This document shows positions 55,088 through 63,022 of a stretch of DNA of 64,000 nucleotides, one piece after another (position 1 is the stretch's first letter; each line of letters opens with the position of its first letter). The stretch covers positions 186,001 to 250,000 of the forward strand of contig CAYRNF010000002.1 of assembly GCA_964425695.1 (NCBI GenBank). The letters are read 5' to 3'. Origin of the DNA: JAKPBU01 sp964425695 (GTDB lineage Bacteria > Pseudomonadota > Gammaproteobacteria > Xanthomonadales > Xanthomonadaceae). The notes beneath the pieces were generated by a model. It had not been told where the DNA came from, ran no database searches, and saw nothing but the letters and a program-made list of their open reading frames with translations. The position numbers were made by a program, and so were the translations under genes.

Positions 55088-55666
55088 TCAGGGCACGGCG
55101 AAGCCGCAGCGGCGCAGCAGGCGCGCGGTGCCGATCAGCGGCAGTCCGATCAGCGCCGTGGGGTCCCGGCTTTCGATGGCGTCGAACAGCGCGATGCCCA
55201 GGCCCTCCGCCTTGAAGCTGCCGGCCGCGTCGAAGGGCTGCTCGCGATCGACATAGCGCGCGATCTCGGCGTCGTCGAGCGTCCGGAAACGCACCTTCGT
55301 GGTGTCGACCAACTCCGCAGGCGCGTCGCCGGGCTCGCCGCCGGCCACGCACACGGCGGTATGGAAGCGCACCGCGCGCCCGGACATCGCACGCAGCTGG
55401 CCGACCGCGCGATCCCGCCCGCCCGGCTTGCCCAGCGCCTGCCCGTCCAGCTCCGCCACCTGGTCCGAGCCGATCACCCAGACGCCGGCGTGCGCCCTGG
55501 CCACGGCCTCGGCCTTGGCGCGGGCCAACCGGCTGGCAATGGCGGCAGGCGCTTCGCCGGGCAGGGGGGACTCGTCCACGTCGGGCGCCACCTGCGTGAA
55601 CGCCAGGCCCAGCCGCGCAAGCAGTTCGCGCCGGTAGGGCGAAGTGGACGCGAGCACCAGCTGCAC
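55088..55666 (-). CDS. Maf-like 7-methyl-GTP pyrophosphatase (YceF type)
   Basis: 192 residues from GTG 55666. LASTSPYRRELL at the N-terminus, GSDQVAELDGQALGKPG and AGSFKAEGLGIALFDAIESRDPTALIGLPL closely follow the YceF branch, which hydrolyses m7GTP, not the dTTP/UTP-specific YhdE branch. Adjacent, divergent, to yceD-rpmF as in E. coli. Confidence 0.92.
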   Translation of the reverse strand: MQLVLASTSPYRRELLARLGLAFTQVAPDVDESPLPGEAPAAIASRLARAKAEAVARAHAGVWVIGSDQVAELDGQALGKPGGRDRAVGQLRAMSGRAVRFHTAVCVAGGEPGDAPAELVDTTKVRFRTLDDAEIARYVDREQPFDAAGSFKAEGLGIALFDAIESRDPTALIGLPLIGTARLLRRCGFAVP

Positions 55667-55671
55667 GTGCG

Positions 55672-56028
55672 TCAGGCCAGCGGCGCGCGCGCTGCGCGGA
55701 TCCGGGACAGCTGGCCTTCCAGGCGCGTGCCGGCGTCTTCCATGGACTGCCGCACCTGGTCGATCTGCTCCACCGAGGCCGCCGCACCGTGCTGCTGCAG
55801 CCACAGCCGCTGGCGCAGCATCTCCTGCAGCGCTTCGCGGGTCGCGCCGTCCTCGCCGGTGACCGCTTCCAGCTCCGCGCGCGCGGTGCGCAGGCGGGTT
55901 TCCAGCCGGTCCGCGGCGTCGAGCAGGCGCGCCACCGCGCGCCGGCGTGTGCCGCTGCGACGGCGGACCATCACGGTGGCGGCCAGCGCAAGCGCGGCCA
56001 CCAGCAGGAACAACAGCGCAAGTTTCAT
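55672..56028 (-). CDS. Small membrane-anchored coiled-coil protein, unknown
   Basis: 118 residues: one N-terminal helix (3-20), a basic stretch (VRRRSGTRRR), then a long amphipathic helix rich in Leu, Glu, Arg and Gln (about 33-112). Not recognised. It lies 5 bp upstream of the maf-like gene and is probably co-transcribed with it. The ATG at 56028 is used; longer in-frame starts run into the yceD promoter. Confidence 0.65.
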   Translation of the reverse strand: MKLALLFLLVAALALAATVMVRRRSGTRRRAVARLLDAADRLETRLRTARAELEAVTGEDGATREALQEMLRQRLWLQQHGAAASVEQIDQVRQSMEDAGTRLEGQLSRIRAARAPLA

Positions 56029-56114
56029 CCGGGGAGTCTGGCCCAAGCGCCGCAACGGCCGCAAATTGGCCCATGCTTCAATGACTTGCGCACGCAATCC
56101 GGGATGGCCTGGGT

Positions 56115-56143
56115 TTGACAGCACCCCGCGCGCTCCTTAACAT
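56115..56143 (+). promoter_or_regulatory. Near-consensus promoter of yceD-rpmF-fab
   Basis: TTGACA (56115-56120), 17 nt, TAACAT (56138-56143): the strongest sigma70 match in the window. The yceD ATG is only 10 nt beyond the -10 box, so the 5' leader would be about 4 nt. Confidence 0.8.
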
Positions 56144-56153
56144 CCCGCGGCTT

Positions 56154-56663
56154 ATGTCCGCCGAAGTCCCCGATACCCTGGATGCCTGGCGCATGGTCGC
56201 CGCGCGCCGCGGGTTCGAAGGGCGGCTGCCGCTGTCGTCGCTGGAGCGACTGCGCGGCAGCCTGCTCGATGCCGAAGGCGATGTCCGTTGGGGCATCCAG
56301 TTCGACACCGACGCGCTGAAGCTGCCGTATGCCGAACTCCGGATCGCTGCCGAACTGCCTCTGCAATGCCAGCGCACGCTGGAGCGGTTCGTGTTCCCGG
56401 TCGAGCTGGTGCAGAAGCTCGGGCTGATCCGCGACGAGGCCGACGAAGCCGCGCTGCCGGAGGGCTACGAGCCGCTGCTGGTGCCCGCCGACGGCATGCT
56501 GCAGCCGGCGCAGCTGGTCGAGGACGAACTGATCCTGGCGCTGCCCACGGTGCCGGTGAAGCCGGATACCGACGCCATCGAGCAGGAATGGAGCGCGGGC
56601 GAAGAGGAATTGCGGCAGGCCAGCCCGTTCGCGGTGCTGGCCGGTTTCAAGCGGGACGCCTAG
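56154..56663 (+). CDS. yceD: YceD/DUF177 family protein
   Basis: 169 residues; family linked to 23S rRNA accumulation. LPLQCQRTLERFVFPVE carries the conserved C-Q-R-T segment, and DELILALPTVPVKP is typical (ED-E-L-I-L-x-LP). Immediately precedes rpmF, as in most gammaproteobacteria. Acidic protein, 45 bp before rpmF. Confidence 0.93.
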   Translation: MSAEVPDTLDAWRMVAARRGFEGRLPLSSLERLRGSLLDAEGDVRWGIQFDTDALKLPYAELRIAAELPLQCQRTLERFVFPVELVQKLGLIRDEADEAALPEGYEPLLVPADGMLQPAQLVEDELILALPTVPVKPDTDAIEQEWSAGEEELRQASPFAVLAGFKRDA

Positions 56664-56708
56664 GCGGCCTGAACATCACGAACAATCGAGTTTGACTGGA
56701 GCAATCCC

Positions 56709-56903
56709 ATGGCAGTGCAGAAGTCCCGCGTCACCCCGTCCCGCCGCGGCCAGCGTCGCGCGCACGATGCGCTGACGGCCAAGCAGCTGGCGACCGACCC
56801 GACCTCGGGCGAAACCCACCTGCGCCACCACGTCACCGCCGACGGCTACTACCGCGGCAAGCAGGTCGTTCCGCCGAAGACCCGCGTCGTCGACGAAGAG
56901 TGA
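56709..56903 (+). CDS. rpmF: Ribosomal protein bL32
   Basis: 64 residues, basic. MAVQKSRVTPSRRGQRRAH is the classic bL32 N-terminus and HLRHHVTADGYYRGKQV the C-terminal part. The four-Cys zinc site of some bL32 proteins is absent (C-minus type). GGAG precedes the ATG. Confidence 0.98.
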   Translation: MAVQKSRVTPSRRGQRRAHDALTAKQLATDPTSGETHLRHHVTADGYYRGKQVVPPKTRVVDEE

Positions 56904-57041
56904 TCCCGGCACGCGATCGGCGTTCGGCGCCGATCGCATCCCGCGCGCACCCTCGCGGTGCATGCGGCGGCCGCGACTCGGCGTGACCGGCAGCGGTCGC
57001 GTTCGCGTACAGTCCCACGTCCTTACCAGCAGGCGGGCCGC

Positions 57042-58037
57042 ATGAGCGAGCACAGCCACACCCCTCGCATCTATGCCCGGATCGCGGGCACGGGCAGCTA
57101 TCTGCCCGAGCGGGTGCTGACCAACGAAGAGCTGTCCAGACGGGTCGATACCAGCGACGAGTGGATCGCGGCGCGCACCGGCATCCGCCAGCGCCACATC
57201 GCCGCCGACGGCGAGACCACAGGTGACTTGGGCTACCACGCCGCCGTGCGTGCGCTGGAGTCGGCAGGGGTCGCGGCCGCCGAACTCGACCTGATCGTGC
57301 TCGGCACCACCACGCCGGACCTGATCTTTCCCTCCACCGCCTGCCTGATCCAGCACCGCCTGGGCGCTGCCGGATGCCCGGCCTTCGACGTCAACGCCGC
57401 ATGTTCCGGCTTCGTCTACGCGCTCACGGTGGCGGACAAGTTCATCCGCAGCGGCGCGGCGAAGACGGCGCTGGTCATCGGCTCGGAAACCCTGACCCGC
57501 ATGGTGGACTGGGACGACCGCACCACCTGCGTGCTGTTCGGCGACGGTGCCGGCGCCGTGGTGCTCAAGGCCGATGCCGAAACCGGGATCCTCAGCACCC
57601 ACATGCATGCCGACGGCGGCAAGAAGGAACTGCTGTGGAATCCCGTGGGCGTCTCGGTGGGTTTCAGGGAGCACGAGAAGAACGCCGGCGTGCGCATCAA
57701 CATGGCCGGCAGCGATGTGTTCAAACACGCGGTGAAGGCGCTCGATTCGGTGGTCGAGGAGACGCTGGAAGCCAACGGCCTGGATCGCCACGACATCGAC
57801 TGGCTGATCCCGCACCAGGCCAACCTGCGCATCATCGAAGCGACGGCCAAGCGCCTGGACATGCCGATGGACCGCGTGGTGGTGACCGTGGACAAGCACG
57901 GCAACACGTCGTCGGGCTCGGTGCCGCTCGCGCTGGACGCCGGCATCCGCTCCGGCAAGATCCAGCGCGGCCAGCTGCTGCTGCTGGAAGCCTTCGGCGG
58001 GGGCTTCACCTGGGGCAGCGCGCTGCTGCGCTACTGA
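57042..58037 (+). CDS. fabH: Beta-ketoacyl-ACP synthase III (FabH)
   Basis: Starts fatty-acid synthesis by condensing acetyl-CoA with malonyl-ACP. 331 residues; triad Cys121 (NAACSGF), His258 (IPHQAN), Asn288 (KHGNTSSGS). DTSDEWIAARTGIRQRHIA is typical. plsX, which lies between rpmF and fabH in E. coli, is missing here; the 138 bp gap has no gene. Confidence 0.97.
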   Translation: MSEHSHTPRIYARIAGTGSYLPERVLTNEELSRRVDTSDEWIAARTGIRQRHIAADGETTGDLGYHAAVRALESAGVAAAELDLIVLGTTTPDLIFPSTACLIQHRLGAAGCPAFDVNAACSGFVYALTVADKFIRSGAAKTALVIGSETLTRMVDWDDRTTCVLFGDGAGAVVLKADAETGILSTHMHADGGKKELLWNPVGVSVGFREHEKNAGVRINMAGSDVFKHAVKALDSVVEETLEANGLDRHDIDWLIPHQANLRIIEATAKRLDMPMDRVVVTVDKHGNTSSGSVPLALDAGIRSGKIQRGQLLLLEAFGGGFTWGSALLRY

Positions 58038-58060
58038 CCACGGGCGCGATGCAGGCGCTG

Positions 58061-58140
58061 TTGTAGGAGCGGTTTCAGCCGCGAGCTCTCGACCTTCTTG
58101 TGGGGTTAGCGGACAGCTCGTGGCGCAAGCCGCTTGTACG
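58061..58140. repeat. Inverted extragenic repeat pair between fabH and fabD
   Basis: Left arm TTGTAGGAGCGGTTTCAGCC (58061-58080); right arm, reverse complement of 58118-58140, GTACAAGCGGCTTGCGCC. GAGCTC and GAGCT extend the symmetry. Falls inside the fab operon in a 205 bp gap. Confidence 0.7.
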
Positions 58141-58210
58141 GCTGCTGGTGGCGACGATCGCGCGCGCGACGACATACGCAGCGGTACAGACGCCTGTCGC
58201 GACGCGCCCG

Positions 58211-58216
58211 TATCAT
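58211..58216 (+). promoter_or_regulatory. -10 box of fabD
   Basis: TATCAT, 26 nt before the fabD ATG; would allow transcription of fabDG after the repeat element. Confidence 0.4.
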
Positions 58217-58242
58217 GCGCGGCCTGTCCATCGAGCCTGACG

Positions 58243-59187
58243 ATGACCGCATCGCCCACACTCGCATTCGTGTTCCCCGGCCAGGGTTCGCAGTCTGTCG
58301 GCATGCTCGCCGCGCTGTCCGAACGCGATGCCGGCGTGCGCGACACCTTCGCCGAGGCGTCAGATGGTGCCGGGGTGGACCTGTGGGCGCTGTCGCAGCA
58401 CGGCCCCGAGGCGCAACTCAACCGTACCGAATTCACGCAGCCGGCATTGCTGGCCGCGGGCATCGCGGTGTGGCGTGCCTGGTGCGCGCGTGGTGGTGCG
58501 CAGCCGTCCGTGCTCGCCGGCCACAGCCTGGGCGAATACACGGCGCTGGTGGCGGCCGGCGCGCTGACGCTGCGCGACGCCGCGCACCTGGTGCGCATCC
58601 GCGGGCAGTTGATGCAGGACGCAGCGCCCGCGGGTACCGGCGCCATGGCGGCGGTGCTGGGTGCGGACGATGCGCTGGTGCGCCAGTTGTGCGAGCAGGC
58701 TTCGCATGCCGGGATCGTGGTGCCGGCCAACTTCAACTCGCCCGGCCAGGTGGTGATCGGCGGCGATGCCGCTGCCGTGGACCGCGCGCTCGCGCTGCTG
58801 ACCGAAGCCGGGGTGCGCAAGACGGTCAAGCTTGCGGTGAGCGTGCCGTCGCACACGCCGCTGATGCGCGAAGCCGCGAACCGGCTGTCCGAAACCATGT
58901 CCGGGCTCGACTGGCGCGTGCCAGCCCTGCCGGTGGTGCAGAACGTGGATGCCGAGGTGCACGACGGCGCCGCTGCGATCCGCGATGCGCTGGTGCGCCA
59001 GCTGTATCTGCCGGTGCAGTGGACCGGCTCCGTGCAGGCGCTGGCCGCGCGCGGCGTCACGCGCATCGCAGAATGCGGGCCGGGCAAGGTGCTGACCGGC
59101 CTGGTCAAGCGCATCGACAGGGCGATGGACGCGCGCGCGATCGGCGATGCAGGCGAGTTCGAGGCGGCGCTCACCGAGTGGAAATGA
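58243..59187 (+). CDS. fabD: Malonyl-CoA:ACP transacylase (FabD)
   Basis: 314 residues. FPGQGSQSVGM (11-21), nucleophile Ser95 (GHSLGEYTALV), His204 (SVPSHTPLM), and QNVDAEVHD near the end. Loads malonyl onto ACP for elongation by FabH and FabF encoded alongside. Confidence 0.97.
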   Translation: MTASPTLAFVFPGQGSQSVGMLAALSERDAGVRDTFAEASDGAGVDLWALSQHGPEAQLNRTEFTQPALLAAGIAVWRAWCARGGAQPSVLAGHSLGEYTALVAAGALTLRDAAHLVRIRGQLMQDAAPAGTGAMAAVLGADDALVRQLCEQASHAGIVVPANFNSPGQVVIGGDAAAVDRALALLTEAGVRKTVKLAVSVPSHTPLMREAANRLSETMSGLDWRVPALPVVQNVDAEVHDGAAAIRDALVRQLYLPVQWTGSVQALAARGVTRIAECGPGKVLTGLVKRIDRAMDARAIGDAGEFEAALTEWK

Positions 59188-59251
59188 GCGGCAGCGGCGG
59201 CTTCATCCGCGCGCGCTTACTGCAAGGGCGCGGCCCAAGCCGCGGCTAACG
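59188..59251. repeat. Degenerate extragenic repeat pair after fabD
   Basis: GCGGCGGCTTCATCCGCGCGC and GCGCGGCCCAAGCCGCGGC form an imperfect inverted pair resembling the TGTAGGAGCGGCTTCAGCCG family, with the TAGGA end lost. Confidence 0.45.
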
Positions 59252-59271
59252 ACGGAACACAGGATCAAGAC

Positions 59272-60018
59272 ATGACAGACCTGCCATTGAACGGAGAGAT
59301 CGCGCTGGTCACCGGCGCCAGCCGCGGCATCGGCGCGGCGATCGCCGACGAACTCGCCGCGCAGGGCGCGACGGTGATCGGCACCGCCACCACCGAGTCC
59401 GGCGCGCACGCCATCGGTGAGCGGCTCGCCGCGCGCGGCGGCCACGGTCGCGCGCTCGACGTGACCGATGCGTCGGCCACCGATGCGCTGATCGATGCGA
59501 TCGCAAAGGAGATCGGCGCTGTCTCGATCCTGGTCAACAACGCCGGCATCACCCGCGACAACCTGCTGATGCGGATGAAGGAAGAGGACTGGCAGGCGAT
59601 TCTGGACACCAACCTCACCAGCGTCTTCCGCACGTCCAAGGCGGTGATGCGCGGCATGATGAAGGCGCGCAAGGGCCGCATCATCAACATCGCCTCGGTG
59701 ATCGGCGTCACCGGCAACGCCGGCCAGGCCAACTACGCGGCGGCGAAGGCGGGGATCATCGCCTTCAGCAAGTCGCTGGCCAAGGAAATCGGTTCGCGCG
59801 GGGTCACCGTCAACGTGGTCGCACCCGGCTTCATCGACACCGACATGACCCGCGGGCTGCCGGAAGAGACGATGCGCGCGCTGTCGGCGCAGATCGCGCT
59901 GGGCAGGCTGGGCGAGCCGGCGGACATCGCGCGCGCCGTCGCGTTCCTGGCCGGCCCGGGCGCGGCCTACATCACCGGCGAAACCCTGCACGTCAACGGC
60001 GGCATGTACATGCCGTAG
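59272..60018 (+). CDS. fabG: 3-oxoacyl-ACP reductase (FabG)
   Basis: 248-residue short-chain dehydrogenase using NADPH. TGASRGIG (14-21), NNAG, catalytic Ser142, Tyr155 and Lys159 (NYAAAK), C-terminal ITGETLHVNGGMYM. AGGA precedes the ATG. Confidence 0.97.
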   Translation: MTDLPLNGEIALVTGASRGIGAAIADELAAQGATVIGTATTESGAHAIGERLAARGGHGRALDVTDASATDALIDAIAKEIGAVSILVNNAGITRDNLLMRMKEEDWQAILDTNLTSVFRTSKAVMRGMMKARKGRIINIASVIGVTGNAGQANYAAAKAGIIAFSKSLAKEIGSRGVTVNVVAPGFIDTDMTRGLPEETMRALSAQIALGRLGEPADIARAVAFLAGPGAAYITGETLHVNGGMYMP

Positions 60019-60106
60019 CGGATGCGCCGCAACACGTGAAAGTTTGGTAAAAAGTTCGGCGAAACCGCGTGGATTGCCGTCCGCACCCCGGGGGCGGGTT
60101 TGCCTT

Positions 60107-60112
60107 TACACT
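60107..60112 (+). promoter_or_regulatory. -10 box of acpP
   Basis: TACACT with a ~46 nt leader ending in TAGGAGGAG (60147-60155), the strongest ribosome site in the window. This suits the very high level of ACP. Confidence 0.5.
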
Positions 60113-60164
60113 ACGCCCCCGGCACTACCCCTGATCGAAGTCTCCTTAGGAGGAGCGCAACCCC

Positions 60165-60404
60165 ATGAGCAGCATCGAAGAACGCGTCAAGAAGATCGTG
60201 GTCGAACAACTGGGCGTCAAGGAAGAGGAAGTGACCAACAGCGCTTCGTTCGTCGACGACCTGGGCGCCGATTCGCTCGACACCGTCGAACTGGTGATGG
60301 CGCTCGAGGAAGAGTTCGAGTGCGAGATCCCGGACGAGGAAGCCGAGAAGATCACCTCGGTGCAGCAGGCGATCGATTACGTCAAGGCGCACGTCAAGGC
60401 CTAA
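60165..60404 (+). CDS. acpP: Acyl carrier protein (AcpP)
   Basis: 79-residue acidic carrier; Ser37 in DLGADSLDTVEL takes the 4'-phosphopantetheine arm. Near-perfect ribosome site and own -10 box point to independent high expression within the fab cluster. Confidence 0.98.
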   Translation: MSSIEERVKKIVVEQLGVKEEEVTNSASFVDDLGADSLDTVELVMALEEEFECEIPDEEAEKITSVQQAIDYVKAHVKA

Positions 60405-60448
60405 TGCAGTCCCTGCAAGGTGCCCGGCGCGGATGCCGGGCGCACCCA

Positions 60449-60472
60449 ACGGGGCCGCGTTCGCGGCCCCGT
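60449..60472 (+). terminator. Hairpin between acpP and fabF
   Basis: ACGGGGCCGC-GTTC-GCGGCCCCGT, 10 bp perfect stem with TTTGC downstream. Likely partial terminator that keeps fabF below acpP level. Confidence 0.6.
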
Positions 60473-60559
60473 GCGTTTGCGGCGGCGCGCCGTGCGCCCG
60501 CGGCAAACGGATGTCCATCCAGTGCGTAGTCCAAGTGTGAGCAATCGCAGGAGCCAGGC

Positions 60560-61798
60560 ATGAGCAAGCGTCGCGTCGTCGTTACCGGTTTGGGCATCGT
60601 GTCGCCGCTGGGCAACGACCTGGCCAGCAGCTGGGACGGCATCGTCAACGGGCGCTCGGGCATCGGCCCGATCACGCACTTCGACGCGTCCGGCCTGAGC
60701 ACCCGCATCGCCGGCGAAGTGCGCGACTTCGACATCGGCCGCTGGGTGGGGCCGAAAGACGCCAAGAAGATGGATGAGTTCATCCATTACGGCGTCGCCG
60801 CTTCGATGATGGCGCTGGAGGACGGCGGCCTTGAGATCGGGGAATCGAACGCCGAGCGCATCGGTGCGCTGATCGGCTCGGGCATCGGCGGCCTGCTCGG
60901 CATCGAGGAGCAGACCATCAAGGCGCACGAAGGCGGCCCGCGCAAGATTTCGCCGTTCTACGTGCCCAGCACGATCATCAACATGGTGCCGGGTCAGGTG
61001 TCCCTGCTCACCGGCATCAAGGGGCCCAATTTCTCCGCGGTGTCGGCCTGCGCCACGGCCAACCATTCCATCGGCATGGCGATGCGCATGATCCAGTACG
61101 GCGATGCCGACGCGATGCTGGCCGGCGGCGCCGAGCGCGGGTCCACGTTCACTTCGGTCGGCGGCTTCTGCGCGATGAAGGCGCTGTCCACGCGCAACGA
61201 CGAGCCGCAGCGCGCGTCGCGCCCGTGGGACAAGGACCGCGACGGCTTCGTCATGGGCGACGGTGCCGGCATCCTGCTGCTGGAAGAGTACGAACACGCC
61301 AAGGCACGCGGCGCGCGCATCTACTGCGAGCTCGCCGGCTTCGGCGCATCGTCCGATGCGTTCCACATGACCGCGCCCAGCGAGAACGGCGAAGGCCCCG
61401 CGCGTTGCATGGCCGCGGCGTTCAAGGACGCCGGCGTGGCGGTCGAGGACATCGGCTACCTCAATGCGCACGGCACGTCCACGCCGCTGGGCGACGTGGC
61501 CGAGACCCTGGCGATCAAGCGCGCGCTGGGCGACCACGCCTACAAGACGATGGTCAGCTCCACCAAGTCCATGACCGGCCACCTGCTGGGCGCCGCCGGC
61601 GGCGTGGAGGCGATCTTCTCGGTGATGGCGCTGCATGCGGGGATCATCCCGCCCACCATCAACCTGGAACAACCCGGCGAAGGCTGCGACCTGGACTACG
61701 TGCCCAACGTGGCGCGCGAGGCGAAGGTGGACGTGGCGGTGTCCAACGGCTTCGGCTTCGGCGGCACCAACGGCACGCTGGTGTTCCGCCGGATCTGA
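60560..61798 (+). CDS. fabF: Beta-ketoacyl-ACP synthase II (FabF)
   Basis: 412 residues. Elongates acyl-ACP. Triad Cys164 (SACATANHS), His304 (NAHGTSTPLGD), His341 (MTGHLLGAAG); C-terminal NGFGFGGTNGTLVFRR. AGGAG before the ATG. Confidence 0.97.
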   Translation: MSKRRVVVTGLGIVSPLGNDLASSWDGIVNGRSGIGPITHFDASGLSTRIAGEVRDFDIGRWVGPKDAKKMDEFIHYGVAASMMALEDGGLEIGESNAERIGALIGSGIGGLLGIEEQTIKAHEGGPRKISPFYVPSTIINMVPGQVSLLTGIKGPNFSAVSACATANHSIGMAMRMIQYGDADAMLAGGAERGSTFTSVGGFCAMKALSTRNDEPQRASRPWDKDRDGFVMGDGAGILLLEEYEHAKARGARIYCELAGFGASSDAFHMTAPSENGEGPARCMAAAFKDAGVAVEDIGYLNAHGTSTPLGDVAETLAIKRALGDHAYKTMVSSTKSMTGHLLGAAGGVEAIFSVMALHAGIIPPTINLEQPGEGCDLDYVPNVAREAKVDVAVSNGFGFGGTNGTLVFRRI

Positions 61799-61824
61799 CG
61801 GAGCGGCCTTAAAACGCGTGAGGT

Positions 61825-61842
61825 ACGCGGCTCCGGCCGCGT
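61825..61842 (+). terminator. Small hairpin after fabF
   Basis: ACGCGGC-TCCG-GCCGCGT, 7 bp stem, 26 bp after the fabF stop and 23 bp before the next ATG. May be a weak terminator or leader structure. Confidence 0.4.
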
Positions 61843-61864
61843 GAGCAACCAGGGGACGAGCCTC

Positions 61865-62911
61865 ATGAGCAAGTCGTTGCGCCTGTCCGAGAAGTGGTTC
61901 CACCGCGGCCTGTGGGTGGTGGCGCTGGTGTTCGCGGGGTTTCTGATCGGGCTGGGAAGCACGATCGTAGGCGACTTGCCGCGCATCGAGGAGCCGCCCA
62001 GTGTGGAGCGCTTCATCGACAAGGCAGCGGCGCAACCGCTGCGCGCGTCGATCGACAAGGCGCAGGCCACCGCCGTGGCGGCCGAGCGCGAACTCGAGCA
62101 GGCGCAGCTGCAGCTGGAAGTGGCACGCAAGGCGAACGAGAACGCCCGTGAGTCGTTCGCGAACTGGATCGCCACCCGGGGCGTCACGCAGCGGCCCGAC
62201 CAGGACCCCGAGGTGATCTCGCGCACCCGCGCCCTCGATGAGCTGAAGCTGCAGGAGCAACAGGCCCAGACGCGGCTGGATCGTCAACGGCAGGTCGCGC
62301 TGGATGCGCAGCAGGCCATCGACCAGGCGCAGGCCAGGCTCGATGTGCTGTCCAGCGATGCACAGCGCAAGGTCGACGCCGAAATGCGCCGGATCGAGCT
62401 GCGCGTGTTCGGCTACCGGCTGGCGCTGACGCTGCCGCTGCTGGCGTTGGCCGGCTGGCTGTTCGCTCGCCACCGCAAGGGCCGTTGGTGGCCTTTCGTG
62501 TGGGGCTTCATCCTGTTCGCGCTGTTCGCGTTCTTCGTGGAGCTGGTGCCGTATCTGCCCAGCTACGGTGGGTACGTGCGCTACGCGGTTGGGATCGTGC
62601 TGACGGTGCTGGTGGGGAGGTGGGCGATCCTGGGACTGAATCGCTACCTGGAGCGCCAGAAGCTGGCCGAACAGCAGCCCGAGCAGCTGCGGCGCGAGGA
62701 GCTGGGCTACGACGTCGCGCTTGCACGCTTGAGCAAAGGCGTGTGCCCCGGATGCGAGCGGCAGGTGGACCTGAAGAACGCGGAGATCGATTTCTGCCCG
62801 CACTGCGGCATCGGTCTGTTCGACCACTGCCACAAGTGCGGCGCGCGCAAGAGCGCATTCGCACGCTATTGCCATGCCTGCGGAACCGCGCCGGCCGCGG
62901 CGACGGGCTGA
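61865..62911 (+). CDS. Membrane protein with coiled coil and C-terminal double zinc ribbon
   Basis: 348 residues: a membrane helix (about 16-37), a long coiled coil (about 55-178) rich in Gln/Ala/Glu, three further hydrophobic helices (about 184-252), and a C-terminal double zinc ribbon with four CxxC pairs (CPGC, CPHC, CHKC, CHAC). Function unknown to me. An in-frame ATG at 61841 is less likely than 61865, which follows GGGGACGAG. Placed between fabF and pabB, same direction. The topology puts the coiled coil and ribbon on opposite ends of the membrane domain. Confidence 0.75.
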   Translation: MSKSLRLSEKWFHRGLWVVALVFAGFLIGLGSTIVGDLPRIEEPPSVERFIDKAAAQPLRASIDKAQATAVAAERELEQAQLQLEVARKANENARESFANWIATRGVTQRPDQDPEVISRTRALDELKLQEQQAQTRLDRQRQVALDAQQAIDQAQARLDVLSSDAQRKVDAEMRRIELRVFGYRLALTLPLLALAGWLFARHRKGRWWPFVWGFILFALFAFFVELVPYLPSYGGYVRYAVGIVLTVLVGRWAILGLNRYLERQKLAEQQPEQLRREELGYDVALARLSKGVCPGCERQVDLKNAEIDFCPHCGIGLFDHCHKCGARKSAFARYCHACGTAPAAATG

Positions 62912-63022
62912 ACGCAAACGTGTGGCAGCGTACTTGACGATGACGCGCCTGAAGGCTGAGGCGTGGTTCTTCGGGAGCGCCGGCACGCGGGTGCCCGCAG
63001 TCGAGCGGCGGCGTTGACGCGC

